Below are positions 38,374 through 46,506 of a stretch of 48,574 nt of DNA, piece after piece. This DNA comes from Polaromonas sp. UBA4122 (GTDB lineage: Bacteria; Pseudomonadota; Gammaproteobacteria; Burkholderiales; Burkholderiaceae_C). Position numbers and translations under genes: made by a program. The notes below the pieces were generated by a model, which was not told the origin of the DNA, searched no databases, and saw only the letters and a program-made list of their open reading frames with translations. Position 1 is the first letter of the stretch; each line of letters starts with the position of its first letter. Where the stretch lies: the NCBI GenBank assembly GCA_002381615.1, contig DFWY01000082.1:7750-56323 (forward strand), read 5' to 3'.

Positions 38374-38898
38374 ATGTTGACCGAAGACGGCAAACATCTC
38401 TATGTCAGCTATGACGAGTACCACAACCTGATTGAAAAACTGGCGATCAAGATTCACCAGTCCGATTGGAAGTTCGACACCATTTTGTGCCTCGCGCGCG
38501 GCGGCATGCGTCCGGGTGACATTCTTTCGCGCATTTTTGACAAGCCGCTGGCCATCATGTCAACCAGCTCCTACCGCGCCGATTCCGGCACGGTGCAGGG
38601 CAACCTCGACATCGCGCGCTTCATCACTACACCCAAGGGTGAGATTGCCGGTAAAGTCCTGCTGGTGGACGACCTGGCTGATTCGGGACATACCTTGAAC
38701 GCGGTGATTCATCAACTGCGTAACAACTACAAGCCCATTACCGAGCTGCGCAGCGCGGTGATCTGGACCAAGGGCGTGTCAGGCTTCCAGGCCGACTATT
38801 CGGTGGAGTTGCTGCCTACCAATCCCTGGATTCACCAGCCGTTTGAGAGCTATGACAGCCTGCGCCCGGAGCAGCTCAAGGCCAAGTGGACGGTTTGA
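38374..38898 (+). CDS. Purine-type phosphoribosyltransferase (Gpt/Hpt-like, COG2236)
   Basis: 174-aa type I phosphoribosyltransferase. PRPP-binding loop VLLVDDLADSGHTL with the paired acidic residues D99-D100; the LARGGMRPGDILSRIF segment corresponds to the PPi loop. Position after purA suggests purine base salvage; the exact base is not determinable. The ATG at 38374 has AGGAG 8 bases upstream, supplied by the end of repeat copy 4. Upstream in-frame codons fall inside the repeat and are not family-like. Confidence 0.88.
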   Translation: MLTEDGKHLYVSYDEYHNLIEKLAIKIHQSDWKFDTILCLARGGMRPGDILSRIFDKPLAIMSTSSYRADSGTVQGNLDIARFITTPKGEIAGKVLLVDDLADSGHTLNAVIHQLRNNYKPITELRSAVIWTKGVSGFQADYSVELLPTNPWIHQPFESYDSLRPEQLKAKWTV

Positions 38899-38994
38899 TT
38901 TTTCGGTCCGCCCGGCAAAAAAATTAAGGCGTAATCTGCCCGAGCGCGCCACTCCGGAAAGAGCAGGGCGACTGCCACTTGCTACCATTGGGTC

Positions 38995-40179
38995 ATGAGC
39001 GAAAAAACCACCGATCTGATCCACCACCCCTACCAACCCCCCGCGGAATTTGCTGCACCGCAGCCGGGCGTGTTCAAGGCGTCCACCGTCATCTTTCCCA
39101 ATGTCGCGACCATGCACACCCGCGACTGGCGAAATAAATCGGGCTACACCTATGGTCTGCATGGCACGCCGACCACCTTCATGCTGGAAGAGCGCCTCTG
39201 CATGCTGGAGGGCGGCCTGCAGTGCGTGCTGGCCTCCAGCGGCTTGAGTGCCATTGCGCTGGTGGATATGGCACTGCTCAAAACGGGCGACGAGGTGCTG
39301 ATTCCGGACAACGTTTACGGCCCTAGCAAGGCGCTGGCCGAGGGTGAGTTGCTCGCTTGGGGCATCAGCCACCAGCTCTACGATGCCATGAGTCCCGCTG
39401 ATCTGGCCTCGAAGATCAGCAGCAAGACCCGGCTGGTGTGGCTGGAAGCGCCAGGCTCGGTGTCGATGGAGTTCCCTGACCTGGCGGAGATGGTGCGCAT
39501 CTGCCGTACCCGCGGGCTTATCTGCGCCCTGGACAACACCTGGGGCGCGGGCCTCGCGTTCAACGCCTTCGACATGGACGCCCAGGGCGGTGTGGGGGTG
39601 GATATTTCCGTCCAGGCCCTGACCAAATACCCGAGCGGCGGCGGCGACGTTTTGATGGGTAGCATCATCACGCGCGATGAGGCCCTGCATGCGCGTATCC
39701 AGGGCACGCACATGCGCATGGGTGTGGGCGTGGGCGCCAACGACGCTGAAACCGTGCTGCGCTCGCTGCCGAGCATTGCGCTGCGCTACGCGGCCCATGA
39801 CCGCACCGGTCGCGAGCTGGCCCGGTGGTTCCAGTCGCGGCCGGAAATTGCACAGGTGCTCCATCCTGCGCTAGAGGATTCGCCCGGCCATGCACACTGG
39901 AAAGCGGTGTGCCGCACCGGCCAGGCTGCCGGCCTGTTCAGCGTGGTGTTTCACGAGCGCTACAGCGTGGCCCAGGTGGAGCATTTCTGCGACAGGCTCA
40001 AGTTGTTCAAGCTGGGCTACAGCTGGGGCGGCCCGGTCAGCCTGGTGATTCCGTACAACATGGCGTCGATGCGCGGGCCAACCTGGCCGCATAAGGGCAT
40101 GCTGGTGCGTTTTTCAATCGGCCTTGAGGCCGTTGCCGACCTTCAGGCAGACTTGGCCCAGGCGCTGGACGAGGCTTGA
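38995..40179 (+). CDS. metC: Cystathionine beta-lyase
   Basis: 394-aa PLP enzyme of the Cys/Met metabolism family, converting cystathionine to homocysteine, ammonia and pyruvate. The PLP lysine is K211 in VQALTKYPSGGGDVLMG. Also present: the substrate-binding YGLHGTPTTFMLEERL, the ALDNTWGAG cofactor aspartate, and the C-terminal RFSIGLE. The TKYPSGGGD context and PxTWPHKGMLVR end are closer to MetC than to MetB/MetZ. Monocistronic start after a 96-base gap with no clear promoter. Confidence 0.92.
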   Translation: MSEKTTDLIHHPYQPPAEFAAPQPGVFKASTVIFPNVATMHTRDWRNKSGYTYGLHGTPTTFMLEERLCMLEGGLQCVLASSGLSAIALVDMALLKTGDEVLIPDNVYGPSKALAEGELLAWGISHQLYDAMSPADLASKISSKTRLVWLEAPGSVSMEFPDLAEMVRICRTRGLICALDNTWGAGLAFNAFDMDAQGGVGVDISVQALTKYPSGGGDVLMGSIITRDEALHARIQGTHMRMGVGVGANDAETVLRSLPSIALRYAAHDRTGRELARWFQSRPEIAQVLHPALEDSPGHAHWKAVCRTGQAAGLFSVVFHERYSVAQVEHFCDRLKLFKLGYSWGGPVSLVIPYNMASMRGPTWPHKGMLVRFSIGLEAVADLQADLAQALDEA

Positions 40180-40235
40180 CCAAGGCCTGCTGGCAATGCA
40201 GTACAGTAAGGGCTAATTATTCACGAAAGCATGCA

Positions 40236-40421
40236 GTGGCAACTCCCAATTATTCCTACGAAAAGCGCCAGAAAGAGCTTGCGAAAAAACGTAAGAAAGA
40301 AGACAAACTCAAGCGCAAAGTCGAAGGCAAGCCGGATGAGGTGGCCGATGACAGTGCCGACACGCCCGGCACCCCCGCTGACACTCAGACAGGATTGCCG
40401 CCGACCGAGTCAGCATCCTGA
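40236..40421 (+). CDS. Small basic conserved hypothetical protein
   Basis: 61 aa from a GTG start: (M)ATPNYSYEKRQKELAKKRKK followed by more Lys/Arg and an acidic Asp/Pro/Thr-rich tail. I recall similar short proteins beginning ATPNYSFEKRQ in many betaproteobacteria; function unknown, probably disordered. A GAAAG lies 6-7 bases upstream. An earlier in-frame start at 40176 would overlap metC and lacks family resemblance. Followed by repeat copy 5 and a terminator. Confidence 0.7.
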   Translation: MATPNYSYEKRQKELAKKRKKEDKLKRKVEGKPDEVADDSADTPGTPADTQTGLPPTESAS

Positions 40422-40444
40422 AATGGCGGATATTTATACATAAG

Positions 40445-40498
40445 ACAAAAGGGTTTAGCCCTTTAACAACGCGCGTAACATGCTATTAATTTAATAGC
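40445..40498 (+). repeat. 55-bp dispersed repeat, copy 5
   Basis: Starts 24 bases after the stop of the small basic gene. Contains TTTAGCCCTTT and ends TGCTATTAATTTAATAGC, matching GCTAT-N9-AGC. Lies just upstream of a terminator hairpin. Confidence 0.65.
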
Positions 40499-40514
40499 AA
40501 GTAGCCCGCCATCC

Positions 40515-40552
40515 AACCCGACCTCACTGTTCATTGGTGATGTCGGGTTTTT
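40515..40552 (+). terminator. Rho-independent terminator
   Basis: Stem AACCCGACCTCAC (40515-40527) against GTGATGTCGGGTT (40537-40549) with one mismatch, a 9-base loop, and a run of five T (40548-40552). Ends metC/small-gene transcription just before the 3' end of mnmH on the other strand. Confidence 0.8.
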
Positions 40553-40555
40553 GCT

Positions 40556-41614
40556 TCAGGGATTTGCCAGCAGGGTTTGCGCCAGCGCTGCCATGGCTGC
40601 CACCGTATGGTCGCGTGGCGAAATCACCCGGGCCGTTTCGTACTGCTCAAAGTTGCGCCGCATCGACTGCAGGTAGACCGGGTCGTAGTGCTTCACCAGC
40701 AATTCGTGAACGACTGAAACCACGTCACCGCTGCTCGCGCGCGCCTGCCAGTCCTGCACGGTGGCCTTGCCGCGTGCTTCGGTCAGGGCACCCAGCCGGT
40801 CGCAGAAAAATGCAATGTCCTTGACAAAAAAATCGTAATCTTCCAGCAGCAGCGCGACTCGTTCGTCTTCGGGCAACTCCAACTGCAGGCAAGGGCTAAT
40901 GCGCATGGCCGCGATCAGTCCTTCGGGCACGGCCACATTGCCGACTTTTTTGCTTTCGCTTTCAATATAGACGGGACGTGCCGGGTTGAAGCTGCGCAAG
41001 GTGGCCCAGATGCGGCTGTCAAAGGCTTTCTGGCTGGGCTGCGGCACACCCGGAATCATGCCCAGCACCGAGCTGCGGTGATGGGCCAGCGCCTCCAGGT
41101 CCAGCACCTGCGCGCCCTCTGCCGCCAGCGCCTGCAGCAGCCGGGTCTTGCCCGAGCCGGTGGTGCCGCAAACGACCTGGTAGCTGTGCCGCGCAGCGAG
41201 CTGCGGTAAATCGGCCACCAGGGCGGCCCTGAAGGCCTTGTAGCCACCGTCAACCAGCGTGACCCTGAAACCGATCTGGTCGAGGATCAGCGCCAGCGAG
41301 CCGCTGCGCTTGCCGCCGCGCCAGCAATACACCAGCGGCTGCCATTCTCGGGGCTTGTCCAGCACGTCGCGCTGAATATGCGCGGCGATGTTTTTGGCCA
41401 CCAGCGCCGCGCCCAGTTTTTTGGCTTCGAACGCGTTGATCTGCTTGTACTGGGTACCGACGATTTTTCGCTCATCATCATGCAGGCTGGGCCAGTTCAC
41501 GGCACCGGGGAGGTGGTCTTCGGCGTATTCGCCCTCGGATCTGGTGTCAATCACGTCGGAAAAACTGCTCAGTTTGCTGAGTGCGTCCTCAGCGGAAATG
41601 CGGTCAAGGCTCAC
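40556..41614 (-). CDS. mnmH: tRNA 2-selenouridine/geranyl-2-thiouridine synthase
   Basis: 352-aa enzyme that replaces sulfur by selenium at U34 of certain tRNAs. N-terminal rhodanese domain with catalytic C97 in YCWRGGKRS, then a P-loop domain (GTTGSGKT, 150-157). The GTG at 41614 is chosen since it overlaps the tesA stop (GTGA), has AAGGA about 10 bases upstream, and places the cysteine at 97 as in the E. coli enzyme; the earlier ATG lies inside tesA. selD is not in the window but would be needed for the selenium reaction. Confidence 0.93.
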   Translation of the reverse strand: MSLDRISAEDALSKLSSFSDVIDTRSEGEYAEDHLPGAVNWPSLHDDERKIVGTQYKQINAFEAKKLGAALVAKNIAAHIQRDVLDKPREWQPLVYCWRGGKRSGSLALILDQIGFRVTLVDGGYKAFRAALVADLPQLAARHSYQVVCGTTGSGKTRLLQALAAEGAQVLDLEALAHHRSSVLGMIPGVPQPSQKAFDSRIWATLRSFNPARPVYIESESKKVGNVAVPEGLIAAMRISPCLQLELPEDERVALLLEDYDFFVKDIAFFCDRLGALTEARGKATVQDWQARASSGDVVSVVHELLVKHYDPVYLQSMRRNFEQYETARVISPRDHTVAAMAALAQTLLANP

Positions 41615-42366
41615 TTGAGAAGTTTCCTTAATTCCGGCCACACATTGGCCAGCATGCTGGCTTGTGACGGCTCGTTGGGATGAATGCGATCAGCCTGGAA
41701 GTGGGCGGCCGAGTCTTCCACATCGGCAATGCCTTTGAGAAGGAAGGGCACCAGCGCCACCCGTTCGGCCTTGGCCACTTTGGGAAAGAGGTTTGCAAAG
41801 CCGGTGCCATAAGCGTCGCCGTAGTTGGGCGGCACCTGCATCCCGACCAGCAGCACTTTGGCACCTGCCTTTTTGGAAGCCTGCGTCATGGCGCTCAGGT
41901 TGCTCTCCGTCATGTCCAGGGGCAAACCGCGCAGCGCGTCGTTGCCGCCCAACTCGATCACTACCGTGGTGGGCCGGTGCTGCGTCAGCAGGGCTGGCAG
42001 GCGTGAGCGCCCACCGGAGGTGGTCTCGCCGCTGATGCTGGCGTTGATCACCTGGGCGAGCTTCGTGTTTTTCTTTTCGCTGGCCAACTGCTTTTCCAGC
42101 AAAGCCACCCAGCCGGTGCCGCGCTTGAGGCCGTATTCGGCGCTCAGCGAATCACCAAGGACCAGAATGGTGTTGGCGGGGTTTTTGGCTTTGGTCGCGG
42201 CAGGCAGGATTTGCGCCTGAGCCTGTGCCGGGGCGAGCCACGGCGCGCCCAGCAACGCAGCGATCAGCATCGCGCCGAATGGTCTTACCCAGCGGTTTCG
42301 CGTGGCAGGGCCAAGCTTGCTACAGTCTGGAAGCGTAAATTTCAAGTTTTCTGATAAGGCTGACAT
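41611..42366 (-). CDS. tesA: Acyl-CoA thioesterase I / arylesterase (SGNH hydrolase)
   Basis: 251-aa periplasmic hydrolase (TesA type). Signal peptide region PFGAMLIAALLGAPWLAPAQAQA, block I GDSLS with S73, block III GGND with N142, and block V DRIHP with D226 and H229, the full SGNH set. The start is uncertain: ATG at 42366 gives a long N-terminus with basic residues before the hydrophobic core, while ATG at 42270 begins inside the core with no charge. The 42366 start would overlap the ATG of the divergent ATPase gene. tesA beside ybbA is conserved in E. coli. Coupled to mnmH by GTGA. Confidence 0.9.
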   Translation of the reverse strand: MSALSENLKFTLPDCSKLGPATRNRWVRPFGAMLIAALLGAPWLAPAQAQAQILPAATKAKNPANTILVLGDSLSAEYGLKRGTGWVALLEKQLASEKKNTKLAQVINASISGETTSGGRSRLPALLTQHRPTTVVIELGGNDALRGLPLDMTESNLSAMTQASKKAGAKVLLVGMQVPPNYGDAYGTGFANLFPKVAKAERVALVPFLLKGIADVEDSAAHFQADRIHPNEPSQASMLANVWPELRKLLK

Positions 42367-43087
42367 GTTTGAACCCGTGGTTTCTGTCGTTAGCGATGCT
42401 TCTTCAACGCCCCCAAGCTCTCCAATTATTTCCGTTGAGCATGTTTTCAAGTCGGTGACCGACTCCACCGGTACCCTGACCATTTTGCGCGATATTAACT
42501 TTGCGCTTGCAGCACGCGAAACCGTTGCCATTGTGGGCGCGTCCGGCTCCGGTAAAAGCACGCTGCTGTCCATCATTGCCGGGCTGGATACGCCGACCCA
42601 GGGCACGGTGCGGCTGGCGGGGGTTGACCTGTTTGCCCTCAGCGAAGATGACCGTGCCGCCTTGCGTGCCCAGAAAGTCGGGTTTGTGTTCCAGAGCTTT
42701 CAGCTCATGGGCAATTTGACGGCGCTGGAAAACGTCATGCTGCCGCTGGAATTGTCGGGTGCTAAAGGCGCCCGCTCGCTGGCGACCGACATGCTCAAAC
42801 GGGTGGGTTTGGGCGAGCGGCTGGGCCATTACCCCAAAGTGCTGTCGGGCGGCGAGCAGCAGCGCGTGGCGTTGGCTCGGGCCTTTGTGGTGCAGCCTGC
42901 CGTGCTACTGGCCGATGAGCCGACAGGCAGCCTGGACTTTGCCACCGGCGAAACCGTGATGACGCTGATGTTTGAGCTCAACCAGGAATTGGGTACCACG
43001 CTGGTGCTGGTCACACACGATCCGGCGATTGCTGCGCGCTGCCAGCGGCGCATCACCATCGAGGCCGGGAAAATCAGTGATTCTTGA
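42365..43087 (+). CDS. ABC transporter ATPase, YbbA/LolD-like
   Basis: 240-aa MacB/LolD-type ATPase. Walker A GASGSGKST (58-66), LSGGEQQ (160-166), Walker B AVLLADE (about 180), and the H-loop THDP. AAGG sits 7 bases before the ATG. Divergent from tesA, as ybbA is in E. coli. There the partner permease gene ybbP follows; here rlmB follows instead, so the permease must be elsewhere or lost. The function of YbbAP is not settled (possibly lipid or hydrophobic-substrate export). A repeat copy starts four bases after the stop. Confidence 0.9.
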   Translation: MFEPVVSVVSDASSTPPSSPIISVEHVFKSVTDSTGTLTILRDINFALAARETVAIVGASGSGKSTLLSIIAGLDTPTQGTVRLAGVDLFALSEDDRAALRAQKVGFVFQSFQLMGNLTALENVMLPLELSGAKGARSLATDMLKRVGLGERLGHYPKVLSGGEQQRVALARAFVVQPAVLLADEPTGSLDFATGETVMTLMFELNQELGTTLVLVTHDPAIAARCQRRITIEAGKISDS

Positions 43088-43090
43088 GAT

Positions 43091-43144
43091 AAAAATGACT
43101 TTTGCCTATATATGGCGGGAGCAAGCAGCTATCAAAAACATAGT
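43091..43144 (+). repeat. 55-bp dispersed repeat, copy 3
   Basis: Begins AAAAATGACT four bases after the ATPase stop and ends GCAAGCAGCTATCAAAAA then CATAGT, matching GCTAT-N9-AGT. Shares GCAAGCAGCTAT with copy 2. Confidence 0.75.
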
Positions 43145-43219
43145 TGGTGGCAATGCGGTCCGGGTCATCCCGTACCACTGATGAGCCGCCACCGTGACGC
43201 CAGCAGTGATAATCCCAGA

Positions 43220-43969
43220 ATGTCTTCTTCCCCTAAAGTTCTTTTTGGCTTTCATGCCGTGGGTGTGCGTCTTAAAACTGCCCCCAAGTCGGTGCTGGAA
43301 GTTTTTTATGACGCCTCGCGTCGCGACGCCCGCATGCGCCAGTTCACCGACCGTACCCGCGAAGCCGGTGTGCGGCTGATTGAGTCCGACGGCCTGCGCC
43401 TGGCCAAAATGTGCGGCAGCCACGGCCATCAGGGCGTGGTTGCCCGCGTGGATGCGGTGGCCCAGGTCAAGTCGCTCGATGAGCTGCTGGAGCAGTTGGA
43501 AGTGGCCGGCACCGAGCAACCGCTGCTGCTGGTGCTCGACGGTGTGACCGATCCGCACAACCTGGGCGCCTGCCTGCGGGTGGCCGACGGTGCGGGCGCT
43601 CATGCCGTGATTGCGCCCAAGGACCACGCGGCAGGCATCAACGCCACCGTGGCCAAGGTCGCCAGCGGGGCGGCCGAGACCGTGCCCTATTTCATGGTGA
43701 CCAACCTGGCCCGCACCCTGGGCGAGCTCAAGGAGCGCGCTATCTGGTGCATAGGTACCAGCGACGATGCACCCAAAACGATTTACGACGTGGACCTCAA
43801 AGGCCCGGTGGCGCTGGTGCTGGGCGCTGAAGGCGAGGGCATGCGCCAGTTCACCCGCAAAACCTGCGACGAACTGGTGAGCATCCCGATGCATGGCGCG
43901 GTGGAAAGCCTCAACGTCTCGGTCGCCAGCGGCGTCTGCCTGTATGAAGCCCTGCGGCAGCGCCGCTGA
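43220..43969 (+). CDS. rlmB: 23S rRNA (guanosine-2'-O-)-methyltransferase RlmB
   Basis: 249-aa SpoU-family knotted methyltransferase acting on G2251. The N-terminal substrate-binding domain begins SSSPKVLFGFHAVGVRLK. SpoU motifs visible: DGVTDPHNLGACLRVADGAG, LVLGAEGEGMR and SIPMHGAVESLNVSVASGV. ATG at 43220 chosen by family N-terminus; the longer frame runs back into the repeat. No good ribosome-binding site. Confidence 0.94.
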   Translation: MSSSPKVLFGFHAVGVRLKTAPKSVLEVFYDASRRDARMRQFTDRTREAGVRLIESDGLRLAKMCGSHGHQGVVARVDAVAQVKSLDELLEQLEVAGTEQPLLLVLDGVTDPHNLGACLRVADGAGAHAVIAPKDHAAGINATVAKVASGAAETVPYFMVTNLARTLGELKERAIWCIGTSDDAPKTIYDVDLKGPVALVLGAEGEGMRQFTRKTCDELVSIPMHGAVESLNVSVASGVCLYEALRQRR

Positions 43970-44001
43970 AGCTTGGTGCTGTCGTGGTGCTGGCATCCTG
44001 A

Positions 44002-44286
44002 ACCCAGGAGCAGAAAAACAAAATCAGCCGTGACATCCAGAACTGGACCGGTAGCAACGGTGTGCTGGAGTTTTATGCAGGCGACAAGCTGGTGCGCCGC
44101 TTCATCAAGATCGACAAGCTCAGCACCGCCATGGGCACTGACGATGGAAAGCCACACTCCTACCGCTTTGGTTATGGCGTGCTGGAAGAAAACTTCAACA
44201 TGATCGCCGATCCGGACGAGAAAAAAATGTATTTCGAAGTCAGCGACTTCGGCTCGAACTACATCTTTTTTGAAAATCCGCGCTAG
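44002..44286 (+). pseudogene. Truncated hypothetical gene (5' part missing or broken)
   Basis: An open stretch of 94 codons, TQEQKNKISRDIQNWTGSNG...FEVSDFGSNYIFFENPR, clearly protein-like. It has no ATG at its head: a TGA at 43999-44001 lies directly in frame. The codons just before that stop read KLGAVVVLAS, which looks like the end of a secretion signal. The gene probably encoded a small exported protein whose start has been lost or interrupted. A GTG at 44062 could start a 74-aa remnant, but no ribosome-binding site is visible. I recall similar small exported proteins in Comamonadaceae; function unknown. Confidence 0.5.
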
Positions 44287-44369
44287 AAAATACGATGTAG
44301 CGTGGCAGGGGGATTTGCAGCACTAAAGTGGACTAAACCTCCAAAGGCTTGCCTCCGAATTTGTGCCTG

Positions 44370-45734
44370 TTATTGTTTTTTTTCGAGCGGCTGAACAGGT
44401 CGTGTTGGCCTGCCGTGAATACTTGGCAGCGTCAATTTTGCTTCCAGCCCGCCCTCAGGGCGCTGCACCAATTCGAGAGATCCACCGAAACGCTCGGTGA
44501 TGGCGACTACGATGGACAGCCCCAGCCCGCTGCCTCGAGCTGAGCCGCGCCGCCAGAAGCGATGCGTAGCCAGAGCCAACTCCTCGGCGCTGAGTCCCGG
44601 CCCGCTGTCGCACACGCTGAAACAGATTGCGTCCTTCGAGGACCGTAGTTCCAGCCTGACGCTGTTTTCTGCTGGGGAGTGACGCAGGGCGTTGTCGAGC
44701 AGGTTACGCAACGCAGTGACTGCGAGGGCTTGGGGCAGCACCAGCTCGGCAGGGTTGCCGTCGCTGTCCAGTACGATGCGACCGAGCGCATTGGGTGTCG
44801 CATCGCATATCGCCAGGCGGGCTACTTCGTCGGCATGGGTGATACACCCGTCATCCCAGGAAAAGGGACCTTCCACTTGCGACAGTGTCAGCAGCTGCAT
44901 CAGCGTGCGCTGCAGTCGTGCCACCCCTTCTTCTGCGTAATCCAATGCCACTTCGGCCTCCTTGCCGCGTGTGATGCGCACGATTTGCAGGTGGGTCTTG
45001 ATCGCGGTAAGCGGTGTTCGCAATTCATGGGCAGCATCGCTGGTAAAGCGACGTTCACGGCTGATGGTCACGCTCATCCGATGCAGCAACTGGTTCAGCG
45101 TATTGACCAGCGGTAGCAAGTCGCGGGACATGGGGGTGCTGGGAATCGGGGTCAGTGCATCCGGTGCCCGGCTTGCCAGCGCCTGCCGCAGGCGTTCCAG
45201 CGGCAGCAAACCGCTTCTCACCCCGAGCCACAGCACCATCAGGCTGCCGATCAGGGCAACGATAAAGGGAACTGCAGCGGCAACCATCACATCGCGCTGC
45301 AGCGTGTTTCGCTCCGCCAGGCGATCGGCCGTGGTTACGCGCAAACCGTGTGCTTCAAAGGTATAGCTGCGCCAGCGCTCGCCCTTGATTTCGCGGTCGG
45401 CAAAACCGAGGGCCGTTGTCATCATGGTCTCGGGCGTTGCGCCTGGGGTGCTCGCGAACACCTCGCCGCGCAGAGATCTGACCTGGCAGGCCAATCCTTT
45501 TCCCTCAGGGGGCATGGTCAACGTCGATGCGCCCGCTTTTCCTGTGCTGCCATCCCACGCGGCAGGGTTTTGCGACATCAGCCCGGCCACCATTTGCGCC
45601 GACATCGCGAGGCGCTGATCCAGGGTGCGGCGCATTTCATTGTCCAGATCACGCAGCATCCAGAGCGCTACCCCGCCCCACAGCAGTAATAGCGATACGC
45701 CTATCATCAGCAACAAGCGTAGTCGCAGACTCAT
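44370..45734 (-). CDS. Two-component sensor histidine kinase (QseC/TctE-like)
   Basis: 454-aa membrane kinase. TM1 at about 7-27, a periplasmic sensor part of about 120 residues, TM2 at about 150-171. HisKA domain with H236 in SDAAHELRTPL, then HATPase blocks N (LRNLLDNALRHSP), G1 (VCDSGPGLS) and G2 (GSGLGLSIV). Start overlaps the response-regulator stop by 4 bases (ATGA). Signal not known; relatives sense metals, organic acids or hormones. Confidence 0.92.
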   Translation of the reverse strand: MSLRLRLLLMIGVSLLLLWGGVALWMLRDLDNEMRRTLDQRLAMSAQMVAGLMSQNPAAWDGSTGKAGASTLTMPPEGKGLACQVRSLRGEVFASTPGATPETMMTTALGFADREIKGERWRSYTFEAHGLRVTTADRLAERNTLQRDVMVAAAVPFIVALIGSLMVLWLGVRSGLLPLERLRQALASRAPDALTPIPSTPMSRDLLPLVNTLNQLLHRMSVTISRERRFTSDAAHELRTPLTAIKTHLQIVRITRGKEAEVALDYAEEGVARLQRTLMQLLTLSQVEGPFSWDDGCITHADEVARLAICDATPNALGRIVLDSDGNPAELVLPQALAVTALRNLLDNALRHSPAENSVRLELRSSKDAICFSVCDSGPGLSAEELALATHRFWRRGSARGSGLGLSIVVAITERFGGSLELVQRPEGGLEAKLTLPSIHGRPTRPVQPLEKKQ

Positions 45735-46396
45735 GCGCTCACCATGCTGAAACGGTAGCCCACGCCGCGTACCGTCTCGATAATGTCGGTACCCAGTTTG
45801 CGCCGCAGATGATGGATATGCACATTGAGTGCATTGCTTTCGATCTCCTCACTAAAACTGTAAAGGCTGTCTTTGAGCTGGTCGGCGCTCAGGATGCGTC
45901 CGCGCGCCTGCAGCAGTGCGGCCAGCAGGGCCAATTCGCGGCGCGATAAAACGACGGTCCGTCCGTGCAGCGAGACTTCCCCGCTTGCCGGGTCCAGGCG
46001 CAATGGGCCATGCTCAATGACATTCACGCTGCGCCCGGCGGCGCGGCGCAGCAGGGCGTGCAGACGCGCGACCAATTCGTTGAGATCGAAGGGCTTGAGC
46101 AGATAGTCGTCCGCACCGGCACGCAGCCCGGCAACGCGATCCTCCACTGCGTCGCGCGCGGTCAACACCAGCACAGGCAGGGCCATGCCGTCCGCCCGCA
46201 AGCGATGCAACAGGCTCATTCCATCCTCGTCGGGCAGTCCAAGATCAAGAATCACCACATCGCAATGCACCATCGACAGCGTGGCCTCGGCCTGCGCTGC
46301 GGTAGCCACACCATCTACCGTCAGGCCGTGCGCACGCAGACCGGCCAGGATGCCGTGGGCAATCAGTTCGTCGTCTTCAATCAGTAACACGCGCAT
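45731..46396 (-). CDS. OmpR-family response regulator (QseB/PmrA-like)
   Basis: 221 aa. Receiver domain with phospho-acceptor D51 in VVILDLGLPDEDG, the acidic pair near the N-terminus (EDDE), and K of LLKPFD. C-terminal winged helix with LSRRELALLAALLQARGRILS and the recognition-helix region ESNALNVHIHHLRRKLG, typical of the QseB/PmrA/TctD branch. Divergent from dsbD; the shared 110-base region contains a PmrA-type direct repeat, suggesting it controls dsbD and itself. Confidence 0.93.
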   Translation of the reverse strand: MRVLLIEDDELIAHGILAGLRAHGLTVDGVATAAQAEATLSMVHCDVVILDLGLPDEDGMSLLHRLRADGMALPVLVLTARDAVEDRVAGLRAGADDYLLKPFDLNELVARLHALLRRAAGRSVNVIEHGPLRLDPASGEVSLHGRTVVLSRRELALLAALLQARGRILSADQLKDSLYSFSEEIESNALNVHIHHLRRKLGTDIIETVRGVGYRFSMVSA

Positions 46397-46445
46397 AGTC
46401 TGTCCGACCTTGCCGGCTAGTATTTAGGCCTTAAATTGTCTCACC

Positions 46446-46462
46446 GTTAACGCAGCCTTAAT
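46446..46462 (+). promoter_or_regulatory. Candidate PmrA/QseB-type operator
   Basis: Direct repeat GTTAAC (46446-46451), 5-base spacer, CTTAAT (46457-46462), giving an 11-base period like the NTTAAN-N5-NTTAAN boxes of PmrA/QseB regulators. A third CTTAAA lies at 46430-46435. It sits between the divergent response regulator and dsbD starts, 45 bases before the dsbD ATG. Confidence 0.45.
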
Positions 46463-46506
46463 CTGGCCACGCAAAGATGTGCGCTTCATTTGATTTAGAG
46501 GCGCTT

